In this document: positions 1 to 8,147 of the stretch, one piece after another
Numbering within the stretch: position 1 is the first letter of the stretch
Layout of the letters: every line of letters starts with the position of its first letter
Assembly: GCF_050033475.1 (NCBI RefSeq)
Contig: NZ_CP188321.1
Location: 1 to 64,000 of the forward strand
DNA: 64,000 bases
From: Cetobacterium sp050033475
GTDB lineage: Bacteria > Fusobacteriota > Fusobacteriia > Fusobacteriales > Fusobacteriaceae
Direction: 5' to 3'
Made by a program: the position numbers and the translations under genes
Notes under the pieces: model-generated
What the model was told of the DNA's origin: nothing
The model's database searches: none
The model's input: only the letters and a program-made list of their open reading frames with translations

Positions 1-8
1 TTAATTTT

Positions 9-85
9 GGGGGTGTAGCTCAGTTGGTTAGAGCGCATGCCTGTCACGCATGAGGTCGCGAGTTCGAGACTCGTCACTCCCGCCA
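9..85 (+). tRNA. tRNA-Asp (GTC)
   Basis: A complete 77-nt cloverleaf can be folded by eye: acceptor stem GGGGGTG pairing with CACTCCC, D stem GCTC/GAGC, anticodon stem CATGC/GCATG around loop CTGTCAC (anticodon GTC), and T loop TTCGAGA. The discriminator G and CCA are encoded. The gene is followed by an intrinsic terminator, so it is probably the last gene of a tRNA operon starting before the window. Confidence 0.97.
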
Positions 86-100
86 TTATATTGAAACTTT

Positions 101-122
101 AACAGCTTCGGCTGTTTTTTTT
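101..122 (+). terminator. Terminator of the tRNA transcript
   Basis: Stem AACAGC/GCTGTT with a TTCG tetraloop is followed at once by a run of T. It lies 15 nt after the CCA end of tRNA-Asp. Confidence 0.9.
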
Positions 123-172
123 ATTTTATAAATAATATCGCGACAATTTGTCGTGATATTATTTATAAAATA
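122..172. repeat. Near-perfect 24-bp palindromic hairpin
   Basis: Positions 122-145 and 149-172 are complementary over 24 bp with one G.T wobble (140/154) and a 3-nt loop. It sits between the tRNA terminator and the terminator of the grd operon and is far longer than either needs. Its role is unknown; it may be a bidirectional terminator or a dispersed palindromic element. Confidence 0.8.
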
Positions 173-209
173 AACAGGATTATTGAAAAGAATTTCAATA
201 ATCCTGTTT
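172..209 (-). terminator. Terminator of the glycine reductase operon
   Basis: A 17-bp perfect stem (172-188 with 193-209, loop AGAA) lies 16 nt after the grdD stop codon on the minus strand. T-rich sequence follows in the minus direction. The stem is symmetrical, so it may also stop rightward transcription. Confidence 0.85.
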
Positions 210-224
210 AAATTTTGTTTTTAT

Positions 225-1382
225 TTATTTTAAAGAAGCTTTAACTAAAATTTCTTCAGCCTGTATTATATTTTTTTCATTAACAAGAATAATAGGCCCT
301 GTACATCCCATTCCAGATTCAGCATAAATATTATTTTTCATTAAAATAATAACAGCATCTTCTAAGTCCATTATATCTATTCCAGAAATTTGTTCAGTAA
401 CAACTTCTTTTGGTGGTGGGGTAAATTCCTCTTTGATATTATTTTTTTCATTTTTCTTTTTAAATTCCTCTATAATTTCTAAAAATCCTGCAGACTTTAC
501 AGAATTAATTTCATTTTTTAAAATATTTTTAAAGTCATTTTTTGCTAATTCATAGGCATAAACTAATGCGTTAGAAATTACAGGAATTCCAGAAGCTCTT
601 GAAATAATTAAAATTTCTTTATTAAAATCTAATCCAATACCAGGACCATATCCATATCCAGAAGACTCATAATTTCCTCCTGTTGTAAATGCAGAAAAAA
701 CTTTCATTAAGATATTTCCTGTTAATGAATCTACAACCATAATATCTGTAGAACCCATTAACAAATCATTTCCTCTCATTATATTTCCGCCATCGGATCT
801 TTTAGACTCTCCAAAATTAATATTATAACCATTATCTTGTAATTTTTTTAAAGCACGCTCAACTTCTCTAGCATTATCAATATTTAAAATACCTATAGAA
901 GGATTTTCAATTCCAGAAGCTTTTGCAGCAATTATTCCAAAGATAGAGTTTTTAAACATCGCTTCACTTCGATCTGTAGCAGAAGTCCCAGTAGTAGTTG
1001 TTATAAACATAGGTTTTCCTGTACTTGGAGTAATAATTTTTCCTACGGTAGATACTCCTATTGGGAAAGAATAGTGCATTGTAACAGCACCTTGGATATA
1101 ATCTTCATCTAATAGTTTTTCCATTATGCTATGTGCCTCTTTTTCAGAGGTAGCTGAAATGAATTCTAATTTTGAATTTATAGAGTTATCTCCAATTAAT
1201 AAAACATCAAATGATCCAATTTTTTGTGCTATTTCAGCAGCTTTTATAATTGTTTCACTTCCATGCTCACTTCCAAGAGTAGTAATAGCTATTTTAATTT
1301 TTTTTCTAAAACTACCAGTTTCAAGTGCGTTAGCCAGATCTAAAAAAGTATTTCCTATTATTTTATTTAAATTATCAGCCAT
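225..1382 (-). CDS. grdD: Glycine reductase component C, subunit alpha (GrdD)
   Basis: Part of protein C, the acetyl-transferring component that releases the acetyl group as acetyl phosphate, which feeds ATP synthesis by acetate kinase. The 385-residue protein has a phosphate-acyltransferase-like body. Near the C-terminus is GMGCTGP with Cys360, matching the cysteine known in Eubacterium acidaminophilum GrdD as the acetyl-thioester site (Cys359). It is the last gene of the operon, 18 nt after grdC, and is followed by a strong hairpin terminator. The family assignment is secure from order and motif. Confidence 0.95.
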   Translation of the reverse strand: MADNLNKIIGNTFLDLANALETGSFRKKIKIAITTLGSEHGSETIIKAAEIAQKIGSFDVLLIGDNSINSKLEFISATSEKEAHSIMEKLLDEDYIQGAVTMHYSFPIGVSTVGKIITPSTGKPMFITTTTGTSATDRSEAMFKNSIFGIIAAKASGIENPSIGILNIDNAREVERALKKLQDNGYNINFGESKRSDGGNIMRGNDLLMGSTDIMVVDSLTGNILMKVFSAFTTGGNYESSGYGYGPGIGLDFNKEILIISRASGIPVISNALVYAYELAKNDFKNILKNEINSVKSAGFLEIIEEFKKKNEKNNIKEEFTPPPKEVVTEQISGIDIMDLEDAVIILMKNNIYAESGMGCTGPIILVNEKNIIQAEEILVKASLK

Positions 1383-1400
1383 AATTAATTTCCTCCCAAT

Positions 1401-2933
1401 TTAATCAAGTAATTGTTTAGCAAAATCTCTCATCGCATTTGCAATAATTTTATTAATTTCTTCTTTGGAAATTGTTTGGTCAGAATTAATATTGCCATTA
1501 TTTCTTTCGATAACAATAGATACACCATCAAATAAGTTTGTCATTCTTCCTAAGAATAAGGATCCTTTACCAACAATCATGGCTTTATTTAAATTTCCAA
1601 TAGTTAAATCATTTATAGCATAACCTAAATAAGGAACTCCTGATGGAATATGCCCTTGAGTTGGTGCCCATCCCGGCATACCATGTTTTTCAATAAAATT
1701 AAGAAGATCTTTCTTTTCAATATCTCCTCTTTTAACACCTAAAGCTCCTATCATTTTATAATTTGCTTCAGGAACATCACCAGCACCAGCAGGCTTTGTT
1801 ATATCAGGGTTTTGCATTTCAACAGAGTATTTATCAATATCATTAACCGAAAGATTTCCTTTATCTAAAGGAGCAGTTATAAGAGCGGTAATAACAGCTT
1901 GTGGAGAAGAACCAGTTCCAACAGTGTGTCTACCAACTAAATCAGTTCTTAATATTGGATTTATACCATCATTTTTAGAAATTAGTACAGCAAAAGCCCC
2001 TAAAACATCTTCTAAAATAGGTAAGTCTTTTTTAACATGATCTTTTCCATTCATTCCTAATTTAGCTGTTGCTCCTCCAGCAACAAGAACAACATTTTCA
2101 TAAGTTCCAGCTTGAACTAAAGATGCGGCTGTTATTAGTGCATGAGTTGGAGCGGCACAAAAACCTCTAATATCAGAACCAGTAGCATTTATAGCACCAC
2201 ATGTTTCAGCGATAGCTTTAGCAAAATTTCCTCCACCTCTTTGATTAATATCTCCACAAGCTTCTTCAGAACATTCAATAACATAATCAATATCATTGAT
2301 ATTGATATTATTTTTGGCTACTAAATTTTTAAAAGCAAGGGCTCCAGAAGCTTTTACTACTAAATTTTCAAACATTACATGTGAGTTTAAATTAGGATCG
2401 ATGTCATGAGCTTTTTTAACACATCCAATTAAAATATCTTTATTAAAAATAGGTTCAGCATGTTCTTCATCAACAAATTTTTTTATTTCCTCAATATCAA
2501 TTCCATTTCCAATTTTTTCAATTTCTTCTTTTGTTGCTAAAGGATGTTTAGAATAGATATCTTTAACAGAAGATGTGAAATTTTTTTCTAATAAAACTAA
2601 ATCAAAGGCATCAACTATTTTTAAAAGAGCTATGAATTCTTCTTGAGGCATAATTTCACCTAAAGCTCCAAACCTATTTCCATCTATCGAAATATCTACC
2701 CAAGATTTTCCAAGTTTTTTTAGTTCTTCAGGATGTAAGCTTCCTATATATGTTTGATTTGGTGGATAATTAACAACTTGTTCAAAAGTTCTTAGGTGAT
2801 TTTTAATATTTTTTAAATAATCTGAATTTGGATTTACTATTCTTTCAGTAACCTGTGTAGAACCGTTTTGTAAAATCATATCAGGGGTATGTATTAAAGC
2901 ATATGCTGCACCTTTTAGAACTGGATAATTCAT
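1401..2933 (-). CDS. grdC: Glycine reductase component C, subunit beta (GrdC)
   Basis: The second subunit of protein C, a 510-residue protein with a condensing-enzyme (FabH-like) fold. It accepts the acetyl/carboxymethyl-selenoether intermediate from GrdA and works with GrdD. Cysteine- and glycine-rich stretches such as EEACGDIN and RGFCAAPTHA lie around residues 220-265. The ATG has an AAGGAGG Shine-Dalgarno site 8 nt upstream. It is separated from grdB by a 96-nt gap that contains an intrinsic-terminator-like hairpin, so grdCD may be expressed at a lower level than the genes before it. Confidence 0.95.
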   Translation of the reverse strand: MNYPVLKGAAYALIHTPDMILQNGSTQVTERIVNPNSDYLKNIKNHLRTFEQVVNYPPNQTYIGSLHPEELKKLGKSWVDISIDGNRFGALGEIMPQEEFIALLKIVDAFDLVLLEKNFTSSVKDIYSKHPLATKEEIEKIGNGIDIEEIKKFVDEEHAEPIFNKDILIGCVKKAHDIDPNLNSHVMFENLVVKASGALAFKNLVAKNNININDIDYVIECSEEACGDINQRGGGNFAKAIAETCGAINATGSDIRGFCAAPTHALITAASLVQAGTYENVVLVAGGATAKLGMNGKDHVKKDLPILEDVLGAFAVLISKNDGINPILRTDLVGRHTVGTGSSPQAVITALITAPLDKGNLSVNDIDKYSVEMQNPDITKPAGAGDVPEANYKMIGALGVKRGDIEKKDLLNFIEKHGMPGWAPTQGHIPSGVPYLGYAINDLTIGNLNKAMIVGKGSLFLGRMTNLFDGVSIVIERNNGNINSDQTISKEEINKIIANAMRDFAKQLLD

Positions 2934-2980
2934 GAAAAATTCCTCCTTTAAATGTAGTTGTTAAAAGTTATTAAAATTTT

Positions 2981-3024
2981 TAAAAAAGCCGAGGGAGAGG
3001 ACACTTCCTCTTTCCTCAGCTTTT
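2981..3024 (-). terminator. Intra-operon terminator between grdB and grdC
   Basis: On the minus strand a stem of about 15 bp, with one mismatch and one bulge (2985-3000 with 3007-3023), is followed by TTTTTT. It starts 6 nt after the grdB stop and lies upstream of grdC, with no clear promoter behind it. It is best read as partial termination or a 3'-end stabiliser. Confidence 0.75.
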
Positions 3025-3029
3025 AAATT

Positions 3030-4319
3030 TTATCTTTCAAAAACAGTTTGATCTGTAACTTCAGTTTGAAGAGCTTCTAGAGCTTTTTCAACAATACTTC
3101 TTCTTAATTTTTTTTCTTCTTTATGATCTAAAGAAGGATTTCCTAATGGATGTGGAATTGCAATAGCAGGAACGATTCTATTTGCTCCAACTGTAAGAGA
3201 TATTGGCACTACTGTACAAATATGCACTACAGGAATTCCAGTTTCTTCAATAGCTTTTACCATTGTTGCACCGCAACGAGTACAAGTTCCTCAAGTGGAT
3301 GTTAAAATAACAGCATCAACTTTATCTTGAAGTAATTTTTGAGCGAATTCACTGGCAAAAGCTTTAGCATTTTTAACAGAAGTTCCATTACCAGTTGTAG
3401 TATAATAATATGGATAAATTTCACCAATTATTCCTTCTTGTTTTAAATCTTTTAAAACATCAACAGGTAAAACTCTGTTAGGGTCTTGATTTGCATAAAC
3501 AGGATCATATCCACCATGTGCAGTTTCTCCTGCATTATCAATAGAATATTCTCCATATTTAGATGCAGAAGAAGATTCTATTCTATCAGGATTTCCTTTA
3601 GGAACAATTCCTCCACTTGTAACAAGAGCAATTTTAGCTGTGCTTAAATTGGTGATAGCTTTTCCAGGAATAACATGATCAAAAACAGGCATAGGATATT
3701 CTGTTTTAAATGGTTGATTATTTAATTTACTAATCAACATTTTAACAGCTCTCTGAGCACCAGTTTCTTCAGCAAAGAAATTTTTTCTTATTCCTCTTTC
3801 GTGATATCCTTCTTCTATAGGAGTTCCAATCTCTTCATTTAAAGCTAATTTTAAGGCTAACTTTGCTAATGGAGGTAAAGCTTTTCTCATTCCAGCAGCT
3901 GAATTTGATGTTGATACTATATATACATCTTTTCTATATAAATCTACACCGGGATTTTCTTCATACATTGCAGTAATAACAGGTATATTTAAAGTTTCTT
4001 TAACAGCTTTTGCAATGGCTCCACAAGCAGTTCCATATCTTCCAGCGTTGAAAGCAGGACCTGCAATAAATAAATCAGGATTTAATTCTTTAACCATCTC
4101 TAAAATATTTTTAGTTGCTTCTTTTGTATTTTCATTAAAATATGAATCTCCACAAATGATTGTAGCAATTATCTCAGCATTTTCCCCTAACTCTTTAGCT
4201 AAACCTAAACCAGGTCCTACTGGTCCTAATTGTTTTTGAGCAGGAATATGCGCCATTTCTTCTCCACCAATATTAGCGAAGAATTGGTTTATATAATGAA
4301 CAACTTTTAATTTTGCCAT
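3030..4319 (-). CDS. grdB: Glycine reductase component B, selenoprotein GrdB
   Basis: The substrate-specific subunit of protein B that activates glycine together with the GrdE products. The frame contains an in-frame TGA at 3291-3293 (residue 343) in the context ST-U-GTCTRCG, the canonical GrdB selenocysteine site. Sequence after it stays in frame for another 85 residues to the true stop. The full protein is 429 residues, normal for the family. A stem GTTGC/GCAAC with a GGT loop lies 13 nt after the TGA and fits a bacterial SECIS. A naive annotation would split this gene in two. The Shine-Dalgarno is GGGGG, 11 nt before the ATG. Confidence 0.96.
3265..3293 (-). promoter_or_regulatory. Candidate SECIS element of grdB
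   Basis: The UGA (3291-3293) is followed after 13 nt by a 5-bp stem (3273-3277 with 3265-3269) capped by GGU. Bacterial SECIS elements place a short apical hairpin with a G-U-containing loop about this far from the UGA, inside the coding region. The fold was read by eye only. Confidence 0.6.
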
Positions 4320-4362
4320 ATCTATTTATACCCCCAGGCTAAAGTACTTTTTTTATAAGAAA

Positions 4363-4426
4363 TTTTTAAGAATACACTTATTCTTAAGACTAAAAAATAA
4401 ATTTTTAAGAATCACTCCATGATTCT
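4363..4426 (-). repeat. Two tandem stem-loops in the grdA-grdB gap
   Basis: Hairpin 1 pairs 4366-4373 with 4380-4387 (TTAAGAAT/ATTCTTAA, 6-nt loop). Hairpin 2 pairs 4408-4414 with 4420-4426 (AGAATCA/TGATTCT, 5-nt loop). Both are preceded on the plus strand by the same ATTTTTAAGAAT word, so the unit looks duplicated. They occupy the 174-nt gap after grdA and may be processing, attenuation or mRNA-stability elements. Confidence 0.55.
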
Positions 4427-4493
4427 GTAAAGCTATTGATTATAGAAAATTAAAGGCATGTTTTAAGAGTTATATAAAGGCAGTTTTTATTAA

Positions 4494-4970
4494 TTAAAGA
4501 TATTTACAATTATCTTGTCTGATATTTTCCATTTCAGAAATGATTTCATCAACATTTAAAACCATTTCCATCATACCAATTTGATCATCGTAAATTGATT
4601 CATCAACAGAATCTTTAAATTGAGGTTCAACTGCATGGAATACAGTTAATCCTAATTCAACTCCTGCTAAACATCCTGCGTAAGTAGGATCTCCTACAGT
4701 TACAGTTTCAGCTGCTAAACCTGCTGCCTCAGCTTCAGCGGCTCCTAATAATACTACTACATTTTCAGCTCCATGCTCTTCAGATAATGCCTTAACTCTT
4801 TTTTGATTTTCTAAATCCATAGCTCCTGCTGCCGTTCAGACAAAGCATTCTGTAGAAGCATAAAGTACTTCAGCAGAATTAACTGTTTCTACACATGTTT
4901 TAATTGCTTCACCGGGGATACCATCTCTATCTCCAATGATTATTATTTTTTTATTTTCTAAAATATTCAT
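4494..4970 (-). CDS. grdA: Glycine reductase component A, selenoprotein GrdA
   Basis: A small carrier selenoprotein that takes the carboxymethyl group from protein B and passes it to protein C, then is re-reduced by thioredoxin. Translation from the ATG at 4970 (AAGGAGG-type site just upstream) gives GDRDGIPGEAI at residues 13-23 and the redox motif CFVU at residues 42-45. Selenocysteine is encoded by the TGA at 4836-4838. The frame continues without a break to the stop, giving 158 residues, the usual GrdA length. Only the part after the TGA (from Met 51) would be found if TGA were treated as stop. Confidence 0.96.
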
Positions 4971-4999
4971 TGAACCCTCCTTGTAAAATAAATTTATTA

Positions 5000-6286
5000 T
5001 TAAAAACTAGTTGTTGATAATTTATTAAATCCTAATTCGTTAGTAGCACCGGTGATAACTTGAATTTCAGCTTCAATAGATCCATCAGGTCTTAAAGATC
5101 CAGCAAAACCTCCAGCAATTTTATCTACAAATGCTAATGTTCCAATAGTTTTCTCCATTGGAGGAAGCACAATTAATTCATTTGCATTTCCACCAGTTAC
5201 AACAGCATCAGCAGCTTTATCAGCATCTGCTAAGGATTGAGATGCACCATCTCTACCAGCATATTCATCAGTAACGATTACTGTTTTCACTCCTTCAGCT
5301 TCAATTTTTTTACAATTCATAATTAAATCTGTATCAGGGTTTCCAAAACCTTCTTGAGAAACAATTACACCATCAACACCTAATAATTTAGTTAATTTAG
5401 CTGTCCAGTTAGAAGATCTCTCTTTATCTGCTAAATAAACATTTTCATTAGTTATAATAACACCCATAAAATTAATGTCTTTACCATGTCTATCATATAA
5501 TGATGTTATAATAGGATTATTTAAATGGTGATAAGTTGTATTTTTATCGCAAGCAGATACACAGTTACCACTTAATATAGCTCCATCCATTATTTCAGTT
5601 GGATATAAAATAGTAGGAACTATTTTTTTAGCATCTACACCATAAACATATGTATCATGCAATAATCCTTGAGTTTGTAACATGTAAACATAAGCTACTT
5701 TTGGTAAATGTGGGAATTCTTGTGCTTGTTCAAAAAGAGGTTTAGTTTCAAATATTTTTAGTTCATCAGGAGTTACATTTTGTCCTAACTTACCAACGTG
5801 TGTAGCAACTTTTAATCCTGCCATTCTAGCAGCAGCTTCATATTCATATTGATTTAATCCATCTGCAGGCTCAATAACAAGAACTAAATTGTTAAGTTTA
5901 GAGAAAGGAGTATAGTCAGCTCCAGGACCAGTCATATCAATAATCCCTTCTTGGAATCCAACGATTCTTCCACAGGTTACAATAGCTGCTCCTTTAAGAA
6001 CATGAGTTCTTCCTTCACCTACAGTATCAACTTTAGAAATAACACCTGGGAAAATTCCTCCTTGATTACTAATTTTAACTCTAGGCTCAATAACATCTTT
6101 TACAGGTGTTATTCTTATTGATTCACCAGGTTTTGCAATTTCAATTTTAATATCTTTGATATGTTCGTCTTGTAAAACTAATTCTCTAATCTCTTGTTCA
6201 TTGATATAAAGAATTCCATTTTCAATTTTTGAAACATTTGAAAATTGTAAATCTGTAATTTTGATTTCACCTAACTCTAAACGCAA
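5000..6286 (-). CDS. grdE: Glycine reductase component B proprotein GrdE
   Basis: The precursor of the two smaller subunits of protein B. Known GrdE cleaves itself before a cysteine that becomes a pyruvoyl group, which binds glycine as a Schiff base. Here the site is Asn241-Cys242 in SGNCVSACDKNTTYH, at the same residue number as in Clostridium sticklandii. The protein is 428 residues. The start is a TTG at 6286, set by AGGAGG 8 nt upstream; no ATG fits the N-terminal family sequence. It is followed 29 nt later by grdA. Confidence 0.95.
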   Translation of the reverse strand: MRLELGEIKITDLQFSNVSKIENGILYINEQEIRELVLQDEHIKDIKIEIAKPGESIRITPVKDVIEPRVKISNQGGIFPGVISKVDTVGEGRTHVLKGAAIVTCGRIVGFQEGIIDMTGPGADYTPFSKLNNLVLVIEPADGLNQYEYEAAARMAGLKVATHVGKLGQNVTPDELKIFETKPLFEQAQEFPHLPKVAYVYMLQTQGLLHDTYVYGVDAKKIVPTILYPTEIMDGAILSGNCVSACDKNTTYHHLNNPIITSLYDRHGKDINFMGVIITNENVYLADKERSSNWTAKLTKLLGVDGVIVSQEGFGNPDTDLIMNCKKIEAEGVKTVIVTDEYAGRDGASQSLADADKAADAVVTGGNANELIVLPPMEKTIGTLAFVDKIAGGFAGSLRPDGSIEAEIQVITGATNELGFNKLSTTSF

Positions 6287-6321
6287 TTTTATAACCTCCT
6301 AGTTCATATTTGGATTGAAAA

Positions 6322-6642
6322 TTATTTTAAGATTTCTTCAATCATTTTTTGAACATTTTCTTTTGTTGCATCTTCTTTTGTAACTTCAGAAACTTTAGCC
6401 CCATCTTTATAGATGACAATTGTAGGTAATCCTAAAACTTTTTCTTTAATTGCTAATCGTCTAGCTTGAGATGTATTTAACTTACAAAACTTTAATTTAT
6501 CACCAAATTTTTCAGATAATTCAACAATACTTGGTAGTAAAGCTTTACAAGGCTCACATCCATCACTCCAAAAGTCTACAAGAATGTATCCAGTGGCATT
6601 TAAAACTTCACTTTCAAAATTATCTTTTGTTAATTCAAACAT
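6322..6642 (-). CDS. trxA: Thioredoxin of the glycine reductase system
   Basis: A 106-residue single-domain thioredoxin with active site WSDGCEPCK (Cys29, Cys32). CEPC replaces the usual CGPC, as is typical of thioredoxins in grd operons. It reduces the selenide-sulfide of GrdA after each turnover. It lies between trxB and grdE, with only 23 nt to trxB and 35 nt to grdE, so it is co-transcribed. Confidence 0.95.
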   Translation of the reverse strand: MFELTKDNFESEVLNATGYILVDFWSDGCEPCKALLPSIVELSEKFGDKLKFCKLNTSQARRLAIKEKVLGLPTIVIYKDGAKVSEVTKEDATKENVQKMIEEILK

Positions 6643-6665
6643 AATGTCCTCCCTACTCTTTATTA

Positions 6666-7631
6666 TTAATGACCGAATTTTTCAGCAATATATTTCTCTG
6701 CAGTTGTTGCAGCAATAGCTCCATCAGAAGCTGCAGTTATTACTTGTCTTAAATTCTTAGGTCTTAAATCTCCAGCAGCAAATACACCAGGAACATTGGT
6801 ATTCATATATTCATCAGTTAAAATATATCCCCATTGATCCATATTAATATTATCTTTGAATAATTTAGTTGCAGGAATATAACCAATAAAAACAAATACT
6901 CCGAAAGTACCATCATCTTCATCAGCTAAATAATCCCAAGTTTCACCAGTTATATTATTTTTAAAGGAAGCCTTTTCTAATATACCATCTCCCTCTAAAG
7001 ATGTAATTTCTGTGTTAAATAACACATTTATATTTGGATTTGCAAATACTTTATCAGAAATAGATTTAGCACATGTAAATTCAGGTTCTCTAGCAACAAT
7101 AGTAACTTTTCTAGCGAATTTTGTTAAATACATTGCTTCTTCAGCAGCAGCATATCCAGCACCAACACAGAAAACTTCAAGGTCTGTAAAGAAATCAGCA
7201 TCACAAGTAGCACAATAAGAAACTCCTTTTCCAGTTAATTCCTTTTCGCCAGGTATACCAAGTTTTCTAGAATAAGCACCAGTAGCAATAATAATAGATT
7301 TTGCTTTAAAAATTGTTCCATCGATGGTAGTTACAGTTTTAATATCTCCTGAAAAATCATATGAAATAACTTCTTTCATTAATCGTTCAGCTCCAAAATA
7401 TTCTGCTTGCTTAACCATACGAGCAATTAATTTAGGGCCACTTGTTTCCATTCCATCAGCTTCATGGACAGAACCAGGATAGTTAGCTACTTCACTAGTA
7501 GTAACAATTTGTCCCCCTGTTTTTGATTTTTCAAGAATTAATGTAGAAAGTTTAGATCGTGAAGTATAAAGTGCAGCACTGAGGCCAGCAGGACCAGCTC
7601 CAATAATAATTACATCGTAGATTTTTTCCAT
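6666..7631 (-). CDS. trxB: Thioredoxin reductase (flavoprotein) of the glycine reductase system
   Basis: A flavin disulfide reductase that feeds electrons to the adjacent thioredoxin. The N-terminal FAD motif GAGPAGLSAA lies at residues 11-20 and the redox pair CATC at Cys140/Cys143. The C-terminal FAD segment GDLRPKNLRQVITAASDG is intact. The NADPH domain is unusual: residues 157-166 read GAGYAAAEEA, and the region where NADPH-dependent enzymes carry HRRxxxR reads AREPEF (180-185). The true electron donor may therefore not be NADPH; ferredoxin-dependent clostridial relatives are known. Length (321 residues) is normal. Confidence 0.93.
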   Translation of the reverse strand: MEKIYDVIIIGAGPAGLSAALYTSRSKLSTLILEKSKTGGQIVTTSEVANYPGSVHEADGMETSGPKLIARMVKQAEYFGAERLMKEVISYDFSGDIKTVTTIDGTIFKAKSIIIATGAYSRKLGIPGEKELTGKGVSYCATCDADFFTDLEVFCVGAGYAAAEEAMYLTKFARKVTIVAREPEFTCAKSISDKVFANPNINVLFNTEITSLEGDGILEKASFKNNITGETWDYLADEDDGTFGVFVFIGYIPATKLFKDNINMDQWGYILTDEYMNTNVPGVFAAGDLRPKNLRQVITAASDGAIAATTAEKYIAEKFGH

Positions 7632-7640
7632 ACATCCCCC

Positions 7641-8042
7641 TTATATTATAGGATTTGAAAATTGTATAATACTTTCAATACCGCTTTTAATTAAATTAAA
7701 ATCAATTAGCGCAAAGTCATCAATAATCTTCTCTGAATAAATGGGTGTTCTAGAATCCTGAAGTAATTTTTTTGTAGTAAGAATAGAGGATTCAATAATT
7801 TCTAAAGATTTGAAATCAAAACTAGTAGATTGAAGTGTAAGTACAATACTTTTAAATGGTGTTTCGTTAGGTTTGATACTTCCTGAAAGAGGATGGGTTA
7901 ATAATGTATGTCCTTTGTGGACAAAATCTCTAGCTTTCAAGAGAATATCAAGATAATTTTTTCCATATAAATTAATAATATGGTAATGATTTGAAAATTT
8001 AGTAATCACACTTGGATTATTGGTAATAATCATGATTTGCAA
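7641..8042 (-). CDS. grdX: GrdX family protein
   Basis: A small protein of unknown biochemical role that opens most glycine reductase operons. It has the family features ITNNPSV near the N-terminus and KGHTLLTHPLSGSIKPNETPFKS in the middle. Three starts are possible: GTG at 8051, TTG at 8042 and ATG at 8033. GAGGTG at 8049-8054 on the minus strand lies 6 nt before the TTG, so TTG 8042 (133 residues) is chosen; the GTG would sit inside its own ribosome site. It ends 9 nt before trxB. Confidence 0.85.
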   Translation of the reverse strand: MQIMIITNNPSVITKFSNHYHIINLYGKNYLDILLKARDFVHKGHTLLTHPLSGSIKPNETPFKSIVLTLQSTSFDFKSLEIIESSILTTKKLLQDSRTPIYSEKIIDDFALIDFNLIKSGIESIIQFSNPII

Positions 8043-8118
8043 AAGTCTCACCTCGGCATACTAATTTAAACTATTTTAGTTCAAAGTGATAATAAATGAT
8101 TACATATTGTTCAATTTT

Positions 8119-8147
8119 GTTTTACCTCATAAATATTACATTGTCAA
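8119..8147 (-). promoter_or_regulatory. Probable promoter of the grd operon
   Basis: On the minus strand TTGACA (8142-8147) is followed after 17 nt by TAAAAC (8119-8124). The -35 box touches the stop codon of the symporter gene, which would let the grd genes be transcribed separately from it. Confidence 0.5.

Noticed and set aside
3030..4319. Apparent stop codon splitting grdB, and a similar early stop in grdA (4836-4838)
   Set aside because: Both TGA codons sit in the exact selenocysteine contexts of their families and the frames continue; they are not frameshifts or pseudogenes.
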